64,000 nt of DNA from Rufibacter hautae (lineage in GTDB: Bacteria; Bacteroidota; Bacteroidia; Cytophagales; Hymenobacteraceae). Made by a program: the position numbers and the translations under genes. The notes beneath the pieces are model-generated. The model searched no databases. It saw nothing but the letters and a program-made list of their open reading frames with translations, and was not told where the DNA came from. The DNA is taken from the NCBI RefSeq assembly GCF_008271695.1, contig NZ_VKKY01000001.1, forward strand, positions 2,102,589-2,166,588, written 5' to 3'. Below are positions 36,086 through 45,386 of this stretch, one piece after another (within the stretch, counting starts at the first letter, position 1; each line of letters begins with the position of its first letter).

Positions 36086-36646
36086 ATGTCAGACGAAAGA
36101 GTTGCCTCCCGGTACGCCAAGTCTCTGCTAGAGCTGTCTCAAGAGCAAGGATCACTGGAGAAAGTATACGCCGATATGCTTTCCTTCACCAAGACCTTGA
36201 ACGGAAGCCGTGACCTTAGCCTTGTACTGCGCAACCCGATTATAAAGCATGATAAGAAACTCGCCATTCTGAACTCCGTTTTCGGGGGCAGCATGACCGA
36301 GTTGACCATGGCCTTTTTCCGGATCATCACCCAAAAAAACCGTGAGGCCATTTTGGAGTCAGTGGCTACTGAGTTTGTAAAACAGTACAACCTGATCAGC
36401 GGAATCCAGAAAGCAACGGTGACTACAGCCGTGCCGCTTACCCCAGAGCTACGGGCCACTTTCCAGCAAATGGTGGTGGAACGCACCGGAGGCATGAAGG
36501 TGGAGCTGCAAGAAGTGGTGAACCCAGCCGTAGTGGGCGGGTACGTACTGCGCATTGGCGATCAGCAGATTGATAACACGGTGAGAACCAGCGTGCAGAA
36601 ATTGAAAAACAAGTTTAAAGAAAATCCATACATTACTAAACTATAA
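36086..36646 (+). CDS. atpH: ATP synthase F1 subunit delta
   Basis: The 186-residue subunit caps F1 and joins it to the b stalk. It opens with the family pattern [15 protein letters not shown], has the helical N-terminal domain (about 1-105) and ends with the C-terminal motif [20 protein letters not shown]. It lies 2 bp before atpA. Confidence 0.95.
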   Translation: MSDERVASRYAKSLLELSQEQGSLEKVYADMLSFTKTLNGSRDLSLVLRNPIIKHDKKLAILNSVFGGSMTELTMAFFRIITQKNREAILESVATEFVKQYNLISGIQKATVTTAVPLTPELRATFQQMVVERTGGMKVELQEVVNPAVVGGYVLRIGDQQIDNTVRTSVQKLKNKFKENPYITKL

Positions 36647-36648
36647 TC

Positions 36649-38229
36649 ATGGCAGAAGTTAGACCTGATGAAGTATCAGCGATTTTAAGAGAACAGCTGT
36701 CAAACTTCAGAACAGAAGCTGAACTAGAAGAAGTTGGTACGGTTCTGCAAGTTGGTGACGGTGTTGCTCGTATCTACGGCTTATCCAAGGCACAGTCTGG
36801 TGAGTTGTTAGAGTTCGAAAACGGTCTGCAAGCCCTTGTTCTTAACCTTGAAGAGGACAACGTGGGTGCGGTATTGTTGGGTGACTGGAGCGACGTTAAA
36901 GAAGGCGATACAGTTAAGAAAACAAATAAAATTGCCTCCGTTCGCGTAGGTGATGGCATGGTAGGCCGTGTGGTGAACACCCTTGGTCAGCCAATTGACG
37001 GCATGGGCCCATTGGTGGGTGAACTGTACGAAATGCCAATTGAAAGAAAAGCACCAGGCGTTATCTACCGTCAGCCGGTAAATGAGCCGATGCAAACTGG
37101 TATCAAAGCGATAGATTCCATGATTCCGATTGGCCGTGGCCAGCGGGAGTTGATCATCGGTGACCGTCAGACAGGTAAAACTGCCGTAGCTATTGATACC
37201 ATCATCAACCAGGGTGAGTTCTTTGACCGTGGTGAGCCTGTATTCTGTATCTACGTAGCTATTGGCCAGAAAGCCTCTACCGTTGCGCAGATCGTGAACG
37301 CTCTGCAGGCTGGTGGCGCGATGCGTTACACCGTAGTTGTGGCTGCTCCTGCTGCTGACCCTGCTCCAATGCAATTCTACGCGCCGTTTACCGGTGCGGC
37401 TATCGGGGAGTTCTTCCGTGATACCGGACGTCCTGCCCTGGTAGTGTATGATGACTTGTCTAAGCAAGCGGTAGCTTACCGCGAGGTGTCTCTGCTGCTG
37501 CGTCGTCCTCCAGGACGTGAGGCGTATCCAGGTGACGTATTTTATCTGCACTCCCGTTTGTTGGAGCGTGCAGCTAAGATCAACGCTTCTGATAGCATCG
37601 CGCAAGACATGAACGACTTGCCAGAGTCTATCCGTCACTTAGTGAAAGGTGGTGGTTCTTTGACCGCTCTTCCAATCATTGAGACGCAGGCTGGAGACGT
37701 TTCTGCGTATATCCCAACCAACGTGATCTCTATCACCGATGGTCAGATCTTCTTGGAGACCAACTTGTTCAACTCTGGTATTCGTCCGGCGATCAACGTA
37801 GGTATCTCGGTATCTCGCGTGGGTGGTTCTGCCCAGATCAAGTCCATGAAGAAAGTGGCTGGTACCTTGAAACTGGACCAAGCGCAGTTCCGTGAATTGG
37901 AAGCCTTCGCTAAATTCGGTTCTGACCTGGATGCCGCTACTAAATTGACCATTGAGCGTGGCCGTAGAAACTTGGAAGTATTGAAGCAGCCTCAGTTTTC
38001 TCCGGTAGCGGTAGAAGACCAGGTAGCCATGATCTACTGCTGTACCAATGGTCTGATTGATGACGTGCCAGTAAACGAGGTGCGTGCCTTCGAGAAAGAC
38101 TTTACCAGAACCTTGAATGCCCAGCACCGTCCGGTACTGGATTCTTTGAGAGCCGGTAAGATTGATGATAATGTGACCGATACGCTGAAGCAAGTAGCGC
38201 GTGACCTCACAGCCAGATATCGTAAATAA
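36649..38229 (+). CDS. atpA: ATP synthase F1 subunit alpha
   Basis: The 526-residue regulatory subunit alternates with beta in the F1 head. It has the N-terminal beta-barrel (about 25-95), the P-loop GDRQTGKT (about 173-180), the region [18 protein letters not shown], the family signature [17 protein letters not shown] and a helical C-terminal domain. The length is slightly over the usual 510. Its codon choice (many GGT, CGT and GTT codons) differs from the surrounding genes and fits high expression. A terminator-like hairpin separates it from atpG. Confidence 0.97.
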   Translation: MAEVRPDEVSAILREQLSNFRTEAELEEVGTVLQVGDGVARIYGLSKAQSGELLEFENGLQALVLNLEEDNVGAVLLGDWSDVKEGDTVKKTNKIASVRVGDGMVGRVVNTLGQPIDGMGPLVGELYEMPIERKAPGVIYRQPVNEPMQTGIKAIDSMIPIGRGQRELIIGDRQTGKTAVAIDTIINQGEFFDRGEPVFCIYVAIGQKASTVAQIVNALQAGGAMRYTVVVAAPAADPAPMQFYAPFTGAAIGEFFRDTGRPALVVYDDLSKQAVAYREVSLLLRRPPGREAYPGDVFYLHSRLLERAAKINASDSIAQDMNDLPESIRHLVKGGGSLTALPIIETQAGDVSAYIPTNVISITDGQIFLETNLFNSGIRPAINVGISVSRVGGSAQIKSMKKVAGTLKLDQAQFRELEAFAKFGSDLDAATKLTIERGRRNLEVLKQPQFSPVAVEDQVAMIYCCTNGLIDDVPVNEVRAFEKDFTRTLNAQHRPVLDSLRAGKIDDNVTDTLKQVARDLTARYRK

Positions 38230-38243
38230 TTAATCAACAGAAG

Positions 38244-38276
38244 AAGAGCATAGCGGTTACACGCGTGCTCTTTTTT
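38244..38276 (+). terminator. Terminator-like hairpin between atpA and atpG
   Basis: AAGAGCA (38244-38250) pairs with TGCTCTT (38266-38272) and is followed by a T-run (TTTTTTCTCT). The loop is about 15 nt. It is an ordinary but modest terminator lying inside the atp operon, so it may reduce atpG expression relative to atpA. Confidence 0.5.
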
Positions 38277-38301
38277 CTCTGTTTATACGTGACGCAACTT
38301 A

Positions 38302-39192
38302 ATGGCAAGTTTAAAAGAAGTACGTAACCGCATTGTATCTGTAGGATCTACGCAGCAAATCACCAAAGCCATGAAAATGGTGGCGGCGGCCAAACTGCGC
38401 CGGGCTCAGGATAACATCATTCGTATGCGCCCTTACGCGCAGCGTCTAAACAACATCTTGAGCAATCTTTCCAGTGTACAAGGAGAGGCTGGGCAGAATG
38501 TGTATGCGCAGAAGCGTGATGTGCAGCGGGTGTTGATTATTGCCGTTACCTCAGACCGCGGTTTGTGCGGTGCTTTCAACTCTAACGTGATGAAAGCGGT
38601 GAACAACCTGGTGAATGAGCGGTACAGCGCCCAGGCCGCGGCCGGTAATATTGAAGTGATGGCCATTGGGAAGAAAGGCCACGAGTACTTCAACAAGCGC
38701 AATATGCCCATGGCCGGTGATTTCACAGGCGTGTTCGGCAATCTGTCTTTTGAAACCGTACGCGTAGCCGCTGAGCAAGCCATGGAAGGTTTCCGGGCTG
38801 GTCGTTACGATCAGGTGGACATTGTGTACAACGAGTTCAAAAACGTGGCTACGCAAATCATCCGCACGGAGCAGTTCCTGCCTATCCAGGAGAACACCAC
38901 TGAGCAGGCCAGCGCCAATGCTAACCTGGACTACATCTTTGAGCCCTCCAAAGAGGAGATCATTGAGCAATTGATTCCTAAATCTTTGAAGATTCAGGTG
39001 TACAAAGCGGTATTGGAATCTAATGCTTCTGAGCACGGTGCCCGGATGACGGCCATGGACAAAGCCACTGAAAACGCCGGTGAATTGCTGAAGCAATTGA
39101 AACTGACCTATAACCGGACTCGTCAGGCGGCCATCACTACCGAAATCCTGGAGATTGTAGGTGGTGCCGAAGCGCTTGCAGCCAGTAGATAG
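38302..39192 (+). CDS. atpG: ATP synthase F1 subunit gamma
   Basis: The 296-residue central shaft has the N-terminal helix MASLKEVRNRIVSVGSTQQI with the following TKAMKMVAAAKLRRAQ and the C-terminal helix ending YNRTRQAAITTEILEIVGGA, the two paired helices that rotate inside F1. It is the last gene of this operon. The beta and epsilon genes are absent from the window, as is usual for Bacteroidota, where atpD and atpC lie elsewhere. Confidence 0.96.
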   Translation: MASLKEVRNRIVSVGSTQQITKAMKMVAAAKLRRAQDNIIRMRPYAQRLNNILSNLSSVQGEAGQNVYAQKRDVQRVLIIAVTSDRGLCGAFNSNVMKAVNNLVNERYSAQAAAGNIEVMAIGKKGHEYFNKRNMPMAGDFTGVFGNLSFETVRVAAEQAMEGFRAGRYDQVDIVYNEFKNVATQIIRTEQFLPIQENTTEQASANANLDYIFEPSKEEIIEQLIPKSLKIQVYKAVLESNASEHGARMTAMDKATENAGELLKQLKLTYNRTRQAAITTEILEIVGGAEALAASR

Positions 39193-39215
39193 TTTTAACC
39201 GACCTTTATTTGCAG

Positions 39216-39239
39216 CGCCCATTGAAAAATGGGCGTTTT
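39216..39239 (+). terminator. Intrinsic terminator of the atp operon
   Basis: CGCCCATT-GAAA-AATGGGCG followed by TTTTGCTTTTT lies 24 nt after the atpG stop. Confidence 0.85.
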
Positions 39240-39326
39240 GCTTTTTAAGGGGGTTTGTTACCGCTAGATTAAATTTTCTCTGGCTTTGATGAATAGGATA
39301 TGGAAAGTATCTTGGCTTGTATTTTT

Positions 39327-39366
39327 ACGTTTTGAAGCCGTTTCTCAGGAAAGGGCGTAAAAACGG
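39327..39366. repeat. Dispersed palindromic repeat R9
   Basis: ACGTTTTGAAGCCGTTTCTC is followed by AGGAAAGGGCGTAAAAACGG. The outer arms CGTTTT and AAAACG pair and the core is imperfect. It lies 15 nt before the phosphatase start codon. Confidence 0.6.
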
Positions 39367-39381
39367 GTTTAGATTTTGAGA

Positions 39382-41049
39382 ATGAACAAAAGCGTAAGTA
39401 GACTTGGCACCTTGCTGTTGGTAGTATTTATAGGGATTTCCCCGGCAATGGCGCAACGGAACAAGTCCAAAGTAAAAGGACCAGAGAAACCAAAACTGGT
39501 GATTGGGATAGTGGTAGACCAGATGCGCTACGATTACCTTTACCGTTATTGGGACAAATATTCAAAAGATGGCTTTAAACGGTTGATGGGCGAAGGCTTC
39601 AACTTCCGGAACAACCATTACAACTACGTTCCTACCTATACTGGACCGGGTCACGCCTCTATCTACACGGGCACCACGCCGGCCATGCACGGGATTGTGG
39701 GCAATGACTGGTACAACCGCGCCACAGGGCGCAACATTTACTGTGCTGAGGACAAGTCCGTGCAGACGGTGGGCAGCACCACAGCCGCAGGGCAGATGTC
39801 GCCGGTGAACATGATTTCCTCCACCATCACCGATGAGCTGAAACTGGCCACAAACCAGAAAAGCAAAGTCATTGGCCTGAGTCTGAAAGACCGCGGTTCT
39901 ATCTTACCGGCCGGGCACGCCGCCAACGCCGCCTATTGGTTTGATGGCTCCAACGGCAACATGATCTCCAGCACCTATTACATGCAGGAACTGCCGGCCT
40001 GGGTGCAGGCCTTCAACAACCGGAAACTGCCTGAGCAGTACACAAGCCAACCCTGGACCACGCTGCTCCCCGTTGCGCAGTACACCGAGAGCACCTCTGA
40101 TGACCAAGCCTTTGAGGGCACTTTCACCGGAGAGGAGAAACCGGTGTTCCCGCACAACATCCCCGCGCTTAGAGGCAAAACGTTTGATATCCTGCGCTCC
40201 ATTCCGGCCGGCAATACCTTCACCAAAGAATTTGCGATAGAAGCCATCAAAGCCGAGAACCTGGGCAAGAACACCGTTCCAGATTTCCTGGCCATGAGCT
40301 TCTCCACACCGGACTACGTAGGTCACCAGTTCGGGCCTAATTCCATTGAGGTAGAAGACACGTACCTGCGCCTAGACCAGGATCTGGCAGATTTCCTTAA
40401 GTTCCTGGACAAGCAGTTAGGCAAGGAAAATGTGCTTATCTTCCTGACTGCTGACCACGGTGCCGCCCATAACCCAACTTATATGCAGCAACTGCGTATT
40501 CCGGCGGGGAACACCAACAACGGTTTAATGGCCGATTCCCTGAAAAAGCACCTGAACCGTACCTTCGGGGCTGCAGACTGGGTAAGCGCTTTTGTAAACC
40601 AGCAGGTGTATTTCAACCATGCGGTGGTGGAAAGCAAGAAAGCCAACCTGGTAGCTTTGCAGGAAGAGACGGTCCGTTTCATGCAGCGTTTCCCAGGGGT
40701 GTTGCGCTCTTTCTCCGCCGATGCCCTGATGAAATCACATTGGAGCAAGGGCGTAGGCATGCTGGTGGAGAACGGGTATATGCCCTACCGGTCAGGTGAC
40801 GTGATGGTGGCGTTCCAGCCAGGTTGGTATGAGAACTACGGGCGGGGCTTGCCCAAAGGCACCACGCATGGCAGTCCCTGGGCCTACGACACGCACATCC
40901 CGCTGTTGTGGTACGGCTGGCAGATTCCGGCCGGAGAGTCAACCGTGCACACAGAGATCATTGACATTGCGCCCAGTATTGCGGCGTGGCTGCGTATTCA
41001 GGAACCAAACGGATCCACAGGACGCGCTTTATTAGAGTACGTGCGGTAG
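39382..41049 (+). CDS. PafA-like alkaline phosphatase/phosphodiesterase superfamily protein
   Basis: The 555-residue exported enzyme starts at the ATG at 39382 (a TTG at 39376 is unlikely) with signal peptide MNKSVSRLGTLLLVVFIGISPAMA. It has metal-binding Asp in IGIVVDQMRYDYLYRY, the nucleophile Thr in YVPTYTGPGHASIYTG, and later metal ligands in SFSTPDYVGHQFGPNS, FLTADHGAAHNP and GTTHGSPWAYDTHIPL. This pattern, with Thr as nucleophile, is that of PafA, a phosphate-irrepressible periplasmic phosphatase of Bacteroidota that releases phosphate from organic esters. The adjacent pyrophosphatase gene gives a phosphate-release theme. Confidence 0.88.
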   Translation: MNKSVSRLGTLLLVVFIGISPAMAQRNKSKVKGPEKPKLVIGIVVDQMRYDYLYRYWDKYSKDGFKRLMGEGFNFRNNHYNYVPTYTGPGHASIYTGTTPAMHGIVGNDWYNRATGRNIYCAEDKSVQTVGSTTAAGQMSPVNMISSTITDELKLATNQKSKVIGLSLKDRGSILPAGHAANAAYWFDGSNGNMISSTYYMQELPAWVQAFNNRKLPEQYTSQPWTTLLPVAQYTESTSDDQAFEGTFTGEEKPVFPHNIPALRGKTFDILRSIPAGNTFTKEFAIEAIKAENLGKNTVPDFLAMSFSTPDYVGHQFGPNSIEVEDTYLRLDQDLADFLKFLDKQLGKENVLIFLTADHGAAHNPTYMQQLRIPAGNTNNGLMADSLKKHLNRTFGAADWVSAFVNQQVYFNHAVVESKKANLVALQEETVRFMQRFPGVLRSFSADALMKSHWSKGVGMLVENGYMPYRSGDVMVAFQPGWYENYGRGLPKGTTHGSPWAYDTHIPLLWYGWQIPAGESTVHTEIIDIAPSIAAWLRIQEPNGSTGRALLEYVR

Positions 41050-41085
41050 AAGCCGCTGAGAGATAAAATTGTTACAGAAATCAAG

Positions 41086-41646
41086 ATGTTAGAAACTACG
41101 AAAAACGCCAGCAATCCTTGGCACGATGTAAACTTCGGCGAAGACGCCCCCAAAGTAGTAACCGGAATCATTGAGATCCCCAAAGGGTCTAAAGCGAAAT
41201 ATGAACTAGACAAGGACAGCGGTTTGCTTAAACTGGACCGCGTTCTCTTCTCAGCGGTGCATTACCCGGCCAACTACGGTTTCATTCCGCAGACGTACTG
41301 CGATGACAAAGACCCATTGGACATCCTGGTGCTTTGCTCTATTGACGTGGCTCCTATGTGCCTCATTGATGCCAAGGTAATTGGCGTGATGCAGATGATT
41401 GACAACAACGAGGAAGATGATAAGATCATTGCCGTGGCTGCCAACGATATGTCTGTAAAGCACATCAATGACATTTCTGAGTTGCCGCCGCACACCTTGC
41501 TGGAGATCCAGCGGTTCTTTGAAGACTATAAGAAACTGGAGAACAAAGAAGTGGTGGTAGAGAACTTCCTGGGCCGCGAAGATGCCTACAGAATCATTGA
41601 GCAAAGCATTGAGTTGTACAACACCACGTTCAGAACCAACAGCTAA
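41086..41646 (+). CDS. ppa: Inorganic pyrophosphatase (family I)
   Basis: This cytoplasmic enzyme hydrolyses pyrophosphate. The 186-residue product has the family motif [10 protein letters not shown] with metal-binding aspartates, [15 protein letters not shown] upstream of it and the acidic segment [11 protein letters not shown]. The C-terminal part ends [15 protein letters not shown]. It lies 36 bp after the phosphatase gene and is followed by a terminator, so the two could share a transcript. Confidence 0.95.
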   Translation: MLETTKNASNPWHDVNFGEDAPKVVTGIIEIPKGSKAKYELDKDSGLLKLDRVLFSAVHYPANYGFIPQTYCDDKDPLDILVLCSIDVAPMCLIDAKVIGVMQMIDNNEEDDKIIAVAANDMSVKHINDISELPPHTLLEIQRFFEDYKKLENKEVVVENFLGREDAYRIIEQSIELYNTTFRTNS

Positions 41647-41669
41647 GCCGTTTAAAAATCATTTAGTAC

Positions 41670-41706
41670 AAAAGCGCCGCTTTCCGTATAGGAGAGCGGC
41701 GCTTTT
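41670..41706. terminator. Intrinsic terminator after ppa
   Basis: AAAAGCGCCGCT and AGCGGCGCTTTT form a 12-bp perfect stem, 24 nt after the ppa stop, with T and A tracts on both sides. Confidence 0.88.
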
Positions 41707-41824
41707 GTTTTCCACTCCGGGTTTTAAGCCCGCCCAGAAACCGAAGAATAGTGTTGCACCTATGTTCTCCTCGGGCGTACTTTGCCGGAGATATGGTGAG
41801 ACCAGCCATTGACTTAAAAGTAGC

Positions 41825-42673
41825 ATGAACATCCCCCGCAAGATCCTGGATTTTATTCTGTACAGCAACATGTTCATCTCCCTGTGTGCCGCAGCGCTGG
41901 TCTGGGAAACCTATTTGCTGAGCGGAATTCCCATTTCCCTGCGCTTAAGCGGGATGGTGTTCTTCGCTACCCTCTTCGTCTACAATGCAGACGGACTGGT
42001 GCCGTATAAATTCAACCAGAACGTACCCCTGAGCACCCGCACCAAATGGGTCCGGAAGAACCGGCTGGAGCTCATCTTTATCTCGGTGGCCAGTGCCTTG
42101 TGCGTTGTTTACCTTTACTGGACGGCTATTTTCGAGCTGAATTTCTGGTTTATGCTGCATTTGTTTGTGGTGGCTGGCCTATATTCTGTACCGGTGGTTC
42201 CCGAAGGCGATGGGTATATTCCGCTCCGCGACATTCCTTTCCTCAAGGTTTTCCTGATTGCCTATGTCTGGTCCGCGATTACGGTGCAGTTGCCTTTAAT
42301 GGAGATGGGCCGCGATCTTTTCTCTGGCAACAGCTTCATTCTTTTCCTGCGGCGTTTCCTGTTCCTTTTCTCCCTTACCCTGGTGTTTGACATCAGGGAT
42401 GTGCACAAAGACAAACTCACCCAGACCGTTACCTTTCCTACCAAATGGGGCGTGCAGAACACCAAGAAGCTGGCGCTGTTCATGCTGCTGCTTTTCGCGG
42501 TATTGGTGCCGGCCGGAACTGCCCCTTTCATGCGGGTGGCTCTGGGGTTGGCGGGCGTGGGTGCCGGCCTGGTGGTATGGTACGCGCACGAGTACCGTTC
42601 ACAGTATTATTTTATGGTCTTAGCCGATGGCATGATGCTGGTGCAGTTCCTGCTGGTGTGGCTCCTGGCCTGA
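41825..42673 (+). CDS. UbiA-like prenyltransferase family membrane protein
   Basis: The 282-residue polytopic protein has about eight or nine helices. UbiA-family enzymes carry two Asp-rich motifs that bind prenyl diphosphate through magnesium. Here the second is clear in FDIRDVHKDKLTQ, but the first position reads VYNADGLVPYK in place of NDxxD, so only one Asp is kept. It may still be a prenyltransferase of a divergent Bacteroidota branch, or may have lost activity. It is alone, convergent with the NAD(P)HX repair gene, with R10 between them. Confidence 0.65.
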   Translation: MNIPRKILDFILYSNMFISLCAAALVWETYLLSGIPISLRLSGMVFFATLFVYNADGLVPYKFNQNVPLSTRTKWVRKNRLELIFISVASALCVVYLYWTAIFELNFWFMLHLFVVAGLYSVPVVPEGDGYIPLRDIPFLKVFLIAYVWSAITVQLPLMEMGRDLFSGNSFILFLRRFLFLFSLTLVFDIRDVHKDKLTQTVTFPTKWGVQNTKKLALFMLLLFAVLVPAGTAPFMRVALGLAGVGAGLVVWYAHEYRSQYYFMVLADGMMLVQFLLVWLLA

Positions 42674-42720
42674 CGGTAGGTTTCTAATTAATTGGCACCC
42701 TATTGATCTCAATATATCAC

Positions 42721-42762
42721 GCTGCTTTAAGCCTGTTTTTAGCAAACTAGCCCTAAACGGAC
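42721..42762. repeat. Dispersed palindromic repeat R10
   Basis: CTTTAAGCCTGTTTTTAGC is followed by AAACTAGCCCTAAACGGAC. It is a moderately conserved copy between convergent stop codons. Confidence 0.65.
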
Positions 42763-42779
42763 AAGGACAGATTTTCTCG

Positions 42780-44291
42780 TTAACGCGAGGATAGGCGCTG
42801 GAAAGCGGCTCCCAGGTATTTGTAGAGATCAGACGCGATGAGCGAGGTTTCGCCCTCTGCTTCAGCGGCGATGTCACCCGCCAAGCCGTGGAGGTAAACG
42901 CCCAGGAAACAGGTCTCCAAAGCTGGACAGCCCTGGGCACGTAGGCTGGTCAAGATACCGGTGAGGACATCGCCGGTGCCGCCGGTGGCCATGCCGGGGT
43001 TACCAGTCGTGTTGAAATAGAACTCCCCACTTGGTGTGCCGATGCAGGTGTGGGCTCCCTTCAAAATGACGTAGCAGGCGTGTTCAGCGCAGAAGCTTTG
43101 CAGCAGTTGCAACCGGTGGAAATCATCTATGGCGGGACCGGTGAGCCGTTCAAATTCCTTGGGATGCGGGGTGAGGATGGTGTCTGGGGGCAACTGCTGG
43201 CGCAGCAATCGGTCAGAAGCCAACAGGTTCAAGGCATCGGCGTCCAGCACCAGGGGCGGCAACTTCTGCCGGAACAAACTTTCCAAAGCCAACCGGGAAT
43301 CCTCGGCCTGCCCCAAGCCCGGGCCAATCCCGATGCATTGGTATTTGTTGAGCTCATCAGGGAACTGGGACAAGTGCAGGTCGTGGTCATCAGTGAGCAC
43401 CATCGCCTCGGGCACCGCAGTCTGTAGAATATTGTACCCTGTTTTCGGCACCTGTACTGTTAGCAGCCCTACGCCGGCCCGTAAGGCCGCATGCGCGCTC
43501 ATGGTAATAGCACCCATTTTTCCATAACTTCCGCCTACCAGTAGAGCATGGCCAAAGGTGCCTTTGTGGGAAAACTTGCTACGCTTCCGTAGAAGGGTTT
43601 TCACGGTGTCTAGCAAAATAACCTGGTAGGGAGACTCCACCTGCGCCAAAAATTCCGGGTGCAAGCCAATGGGCAGCACGTGCCACACGCCCACGTACTT
43701 GCCCGAGGCGGGCAGCAGAAATGCCAACTTAGGCCGTTCAAAGGTGAGCGTGACATCGGCTTGGACAACGGCACTTTCTGAGGGCGTAGGCGCATCGGCG
43801 TATAAACCCGAGGGAATGTCAATGGCAATCACGGTGGCCTCCTGTTGGTTCAGGTAAGTGACCACCTCGGCATACAGACCTTCCAACGCCCGCGAAATCC
43901 CCGAGCCGAATAGTCCGTCTAGGATTACTGCCTGCACGGGAAGAGCAGACAGTAAATCGGCAGAGGTCTGGATTCTAGTCACGGGTATTGCCTGCGGCAA
44001 ACGGTCCAAGTTCTGGGTGAAATCTGCGGAGGGATTCTGGGAGACCTCTGGTAGGAAGACCTGAACGTTATAGCCATCGTTATGGAGCAGGCGGGCCGCC
44101 GCCAATCCATCGCCCCCGTTGTTGCCGGGCCCGCAAAAGATGTAAAGCGGAGTCTCCGGCGTGTACTTTTGCTTTAGCCACTGCACCAGGGCACCGGCGG
44201 CCCGTTCCATCAAATCCAGGGAAGAGATAGGTTCCTGCGCAATGGTATATGCATCGGCAGCACGGGTCTGGGCGGCGGTGAGTATCTTCAT
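42780..44291 (-). CDS. nnrD: Bifunctional NAD(P)H-hydrate epimerase / ADP-dependent dehydratase
   Basis: This enzyme repairs hydrated NADH and NADPH. The 503-residue fusion has an N-terminal YjeF_N epimerase domain (1-215; LMERAAGALVQW, FCGPGNNGGDGLAAARLL, VIAIDIPSGLYAD) and a C-terminal ribokinase-like dehydratase domain (about 230-500; LVGGSYGKMGAITMSAHAAL, ILTPHPKEFERLTG, NPGMATGGTGDVLTGIL). Both active-site regions are intact. It lies 117 bp downstream of the PAP2 gene on the same strand. Confidence 0.95.
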   Translation of the reverse strand: MKILTAAQTRAADAYTIAQEPISSLDLMERAAGALVQWLKQKYTPETPLYIFCGPGNNGGDGLAAARLLHNDGYNVQVFLPEVSQNPSADFTQNLDRLPQAIPVTRIQTSADLLSALPVQAVILDGLFGSGISRALEGLYAEVVTYLNQQEATVIAIDIPSGLYADAPTPSESAVVQADVTLTFERPKLAFLLPASGKYVGVWHVLPIGLHPEFLAQVESPYQVILLDTVKTLLRKRSKFSHKGTFGHALLVGGSYGKMGAITMSAHAALRAGVGLLTVQVPKTGYNILQTAVPEAMVLTDDHDLHLSQFPDELNKYQCIGIGPGLGQAEDSRLALESLFRQKLPPLVLDADALNLLASDRLLRQQLPPDTILTPHPKEFERLTGPAIDDFHRLQLLQSFCAEHACYVILKGAHTCIGTPSGEFYFNTTGNPGMATGGTGDVLTGILTSLRAQGCPALETCFLGVYLHGLAGDIAAEAEGETSLIASDLYKYLGAAFQRLSSR

Positions 44292-44293
44292 GG

Positions 44294-44403
44294 GTTGATT
44301 GTTAATTGTTCATTGCTGGTTGTTCCCAAATTAGATGAAAGTGTACTCCTTCTTTTAATACGCTGTTTTCACGTTGTTTTATCAAAAACAATTAACAATC
44401 AAC
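44294..44403. repeat. 17-bp inverted repeat flanking the nnrD upstream region
   Basis: GTTGATTGTTAATTGTT (44294-44310) and its exact complement (44387-44403) flank 76 bp that include an R-like but very degenerate palindrome (CGCTGTTTTCACGTTG...CAAAAACA, 44361-44390). It fills almost the whole gap between nnrD and the PAP2 gene. Confidence 0.6.
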
Positions 44404-44408
44404 AATCC

Positions 44409-45188
44409 TTAAAACTGCAAGCCCATGCCCAAGCCAAGTTGCCCGTTGGGTAAGACGGTTGGCATCACCGAGGCATTCAGGCCCTTGTTACGCATGATGC
44501 GATCATGCACAAAGTATACGGTGTTCACCGACAGAATGCCAATACCGGCCCCGGCCAGGACATCGGCCATCCAGTGTTCATTGTTGAGGACCCGCATCAC
44601 GCCCGTAGCCGTGGCAATGGTGTAACTCCCGATGCTGATCCATTTGCTTTTGCCCCTGAACTCTTTGTCCACGATGGTGGCGATGGTGAAGGCGTAGGCG
44701 GTGTGCCCCGAGGGAAAGGCGCGTGGCAAGCCATTGGGGCGCTCCTGTCCGGTCCAGATCTTGGTAGGGTAGACCACCAGGGTGGTCAATGCCCCAGAGG
44801 CCAGCAGCAAGCCTGTTTGCCTTCTGATATCATGCTTGTTCTCTTCAGAGAACGCCGTGAACCCGTACAAGCCCACAATAGGCACAAAGAAGAGGTAGTC
44901 ATCAATCTTGGTACTGAAGTGGGGAAAAGCCCGGCGCGCATCTCTGCTGGCGTCATAGCTGCTGTAAAAGCCATTGTCTTTGATGGTGGAGATGCCGGCC
45001 GCAATCAAAACCACGGAGGGAAGTACCGCCCGGGTCAGGTACTGTTTGGTTTTGGGCTTTTCATGAGCGGGTGCTTGCTGCAGTGACGCAGTTGCCGCGG
45101 TGGTATCAGGGACTTGCGTCTGGGCTACAACTCCAACGGACAGGGAAATCCACAGGAGGGAGGTGGTCAGGAAATGTTTGAGGTTCAA
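44409..45188 (-). CDS. PAP2-family membrane phosphatase
   Basis: The 259-residue product has an apparent signal peptide (MNLKHFLTTSLLWISLSVGVVAQ) and the three PAP2 motifs: KIWTGQERPNGLPRAFPSGHT (motifs 1 and 2, with K, R, P and the SGH triad) and RVLNNEHWMADVLAGAG (motif 3, R...H...D). Membrane helices surround them. The family dephosphorylates lipid phosphates such as undecaprenyl pyrophosphate or phosphatidate at the periplasmic face. Which substrate applies here cannot be told. Confidence 0.9.
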   Translation of the reverse strand: MNLKHFLTTSLLWISLSVGVVAQTQVPDTTAATASLQQAPAHEKPKTKQYLTRAVLPSVVLIAAGISTIKDNGFYSSYDASRDARRAFPHFSTKIDDYLFFVPIVGLYGFTAFSEENKHDIRRQTGLLLASGALTTLVVYPTKIWTGQERPNGLPRAFPSGHTAYAFTIATIVDKEFRGKSKWISIGSYTIATATGVMRVLNNEHWMADVLAGAGIGILSVNTVYFVHDRIMRNKGLNASVMPTVLPNGQLGLGMGLQF

Positions 45189-45274
45189 GTGGCGTAGAGT
45201 TAGGTTATAGAAAGCAGGTTAAGATGGTACATGCGGTAAAAGCCTTCAGGAGCAGACCTGTTCAAGCGCAATGG

Positions 45275-45316
45275 TCTGTTTCAAGGCTGTTTTGGAGAAA
45301 CTAGGATAAAAACGGA
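45275..45316. repeat. Dispersed palindromic repeat R11
   Basis: CTGTTTCAAGGCTGTTTTGG is followed by AGAAACTAGGATAAAAACGGA. The left half keeps GGCTGTTTT; the right half is degenerate. It lies between two minus-strand genes. Confidence 0.6.
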
Positions 45317-45386
45317 AGTTCCGCGGAGAGGTTATGCCCAACAACGCGGCAGATTGCCTTGTCTAAGTGCAACGCAGATGAAGCGG

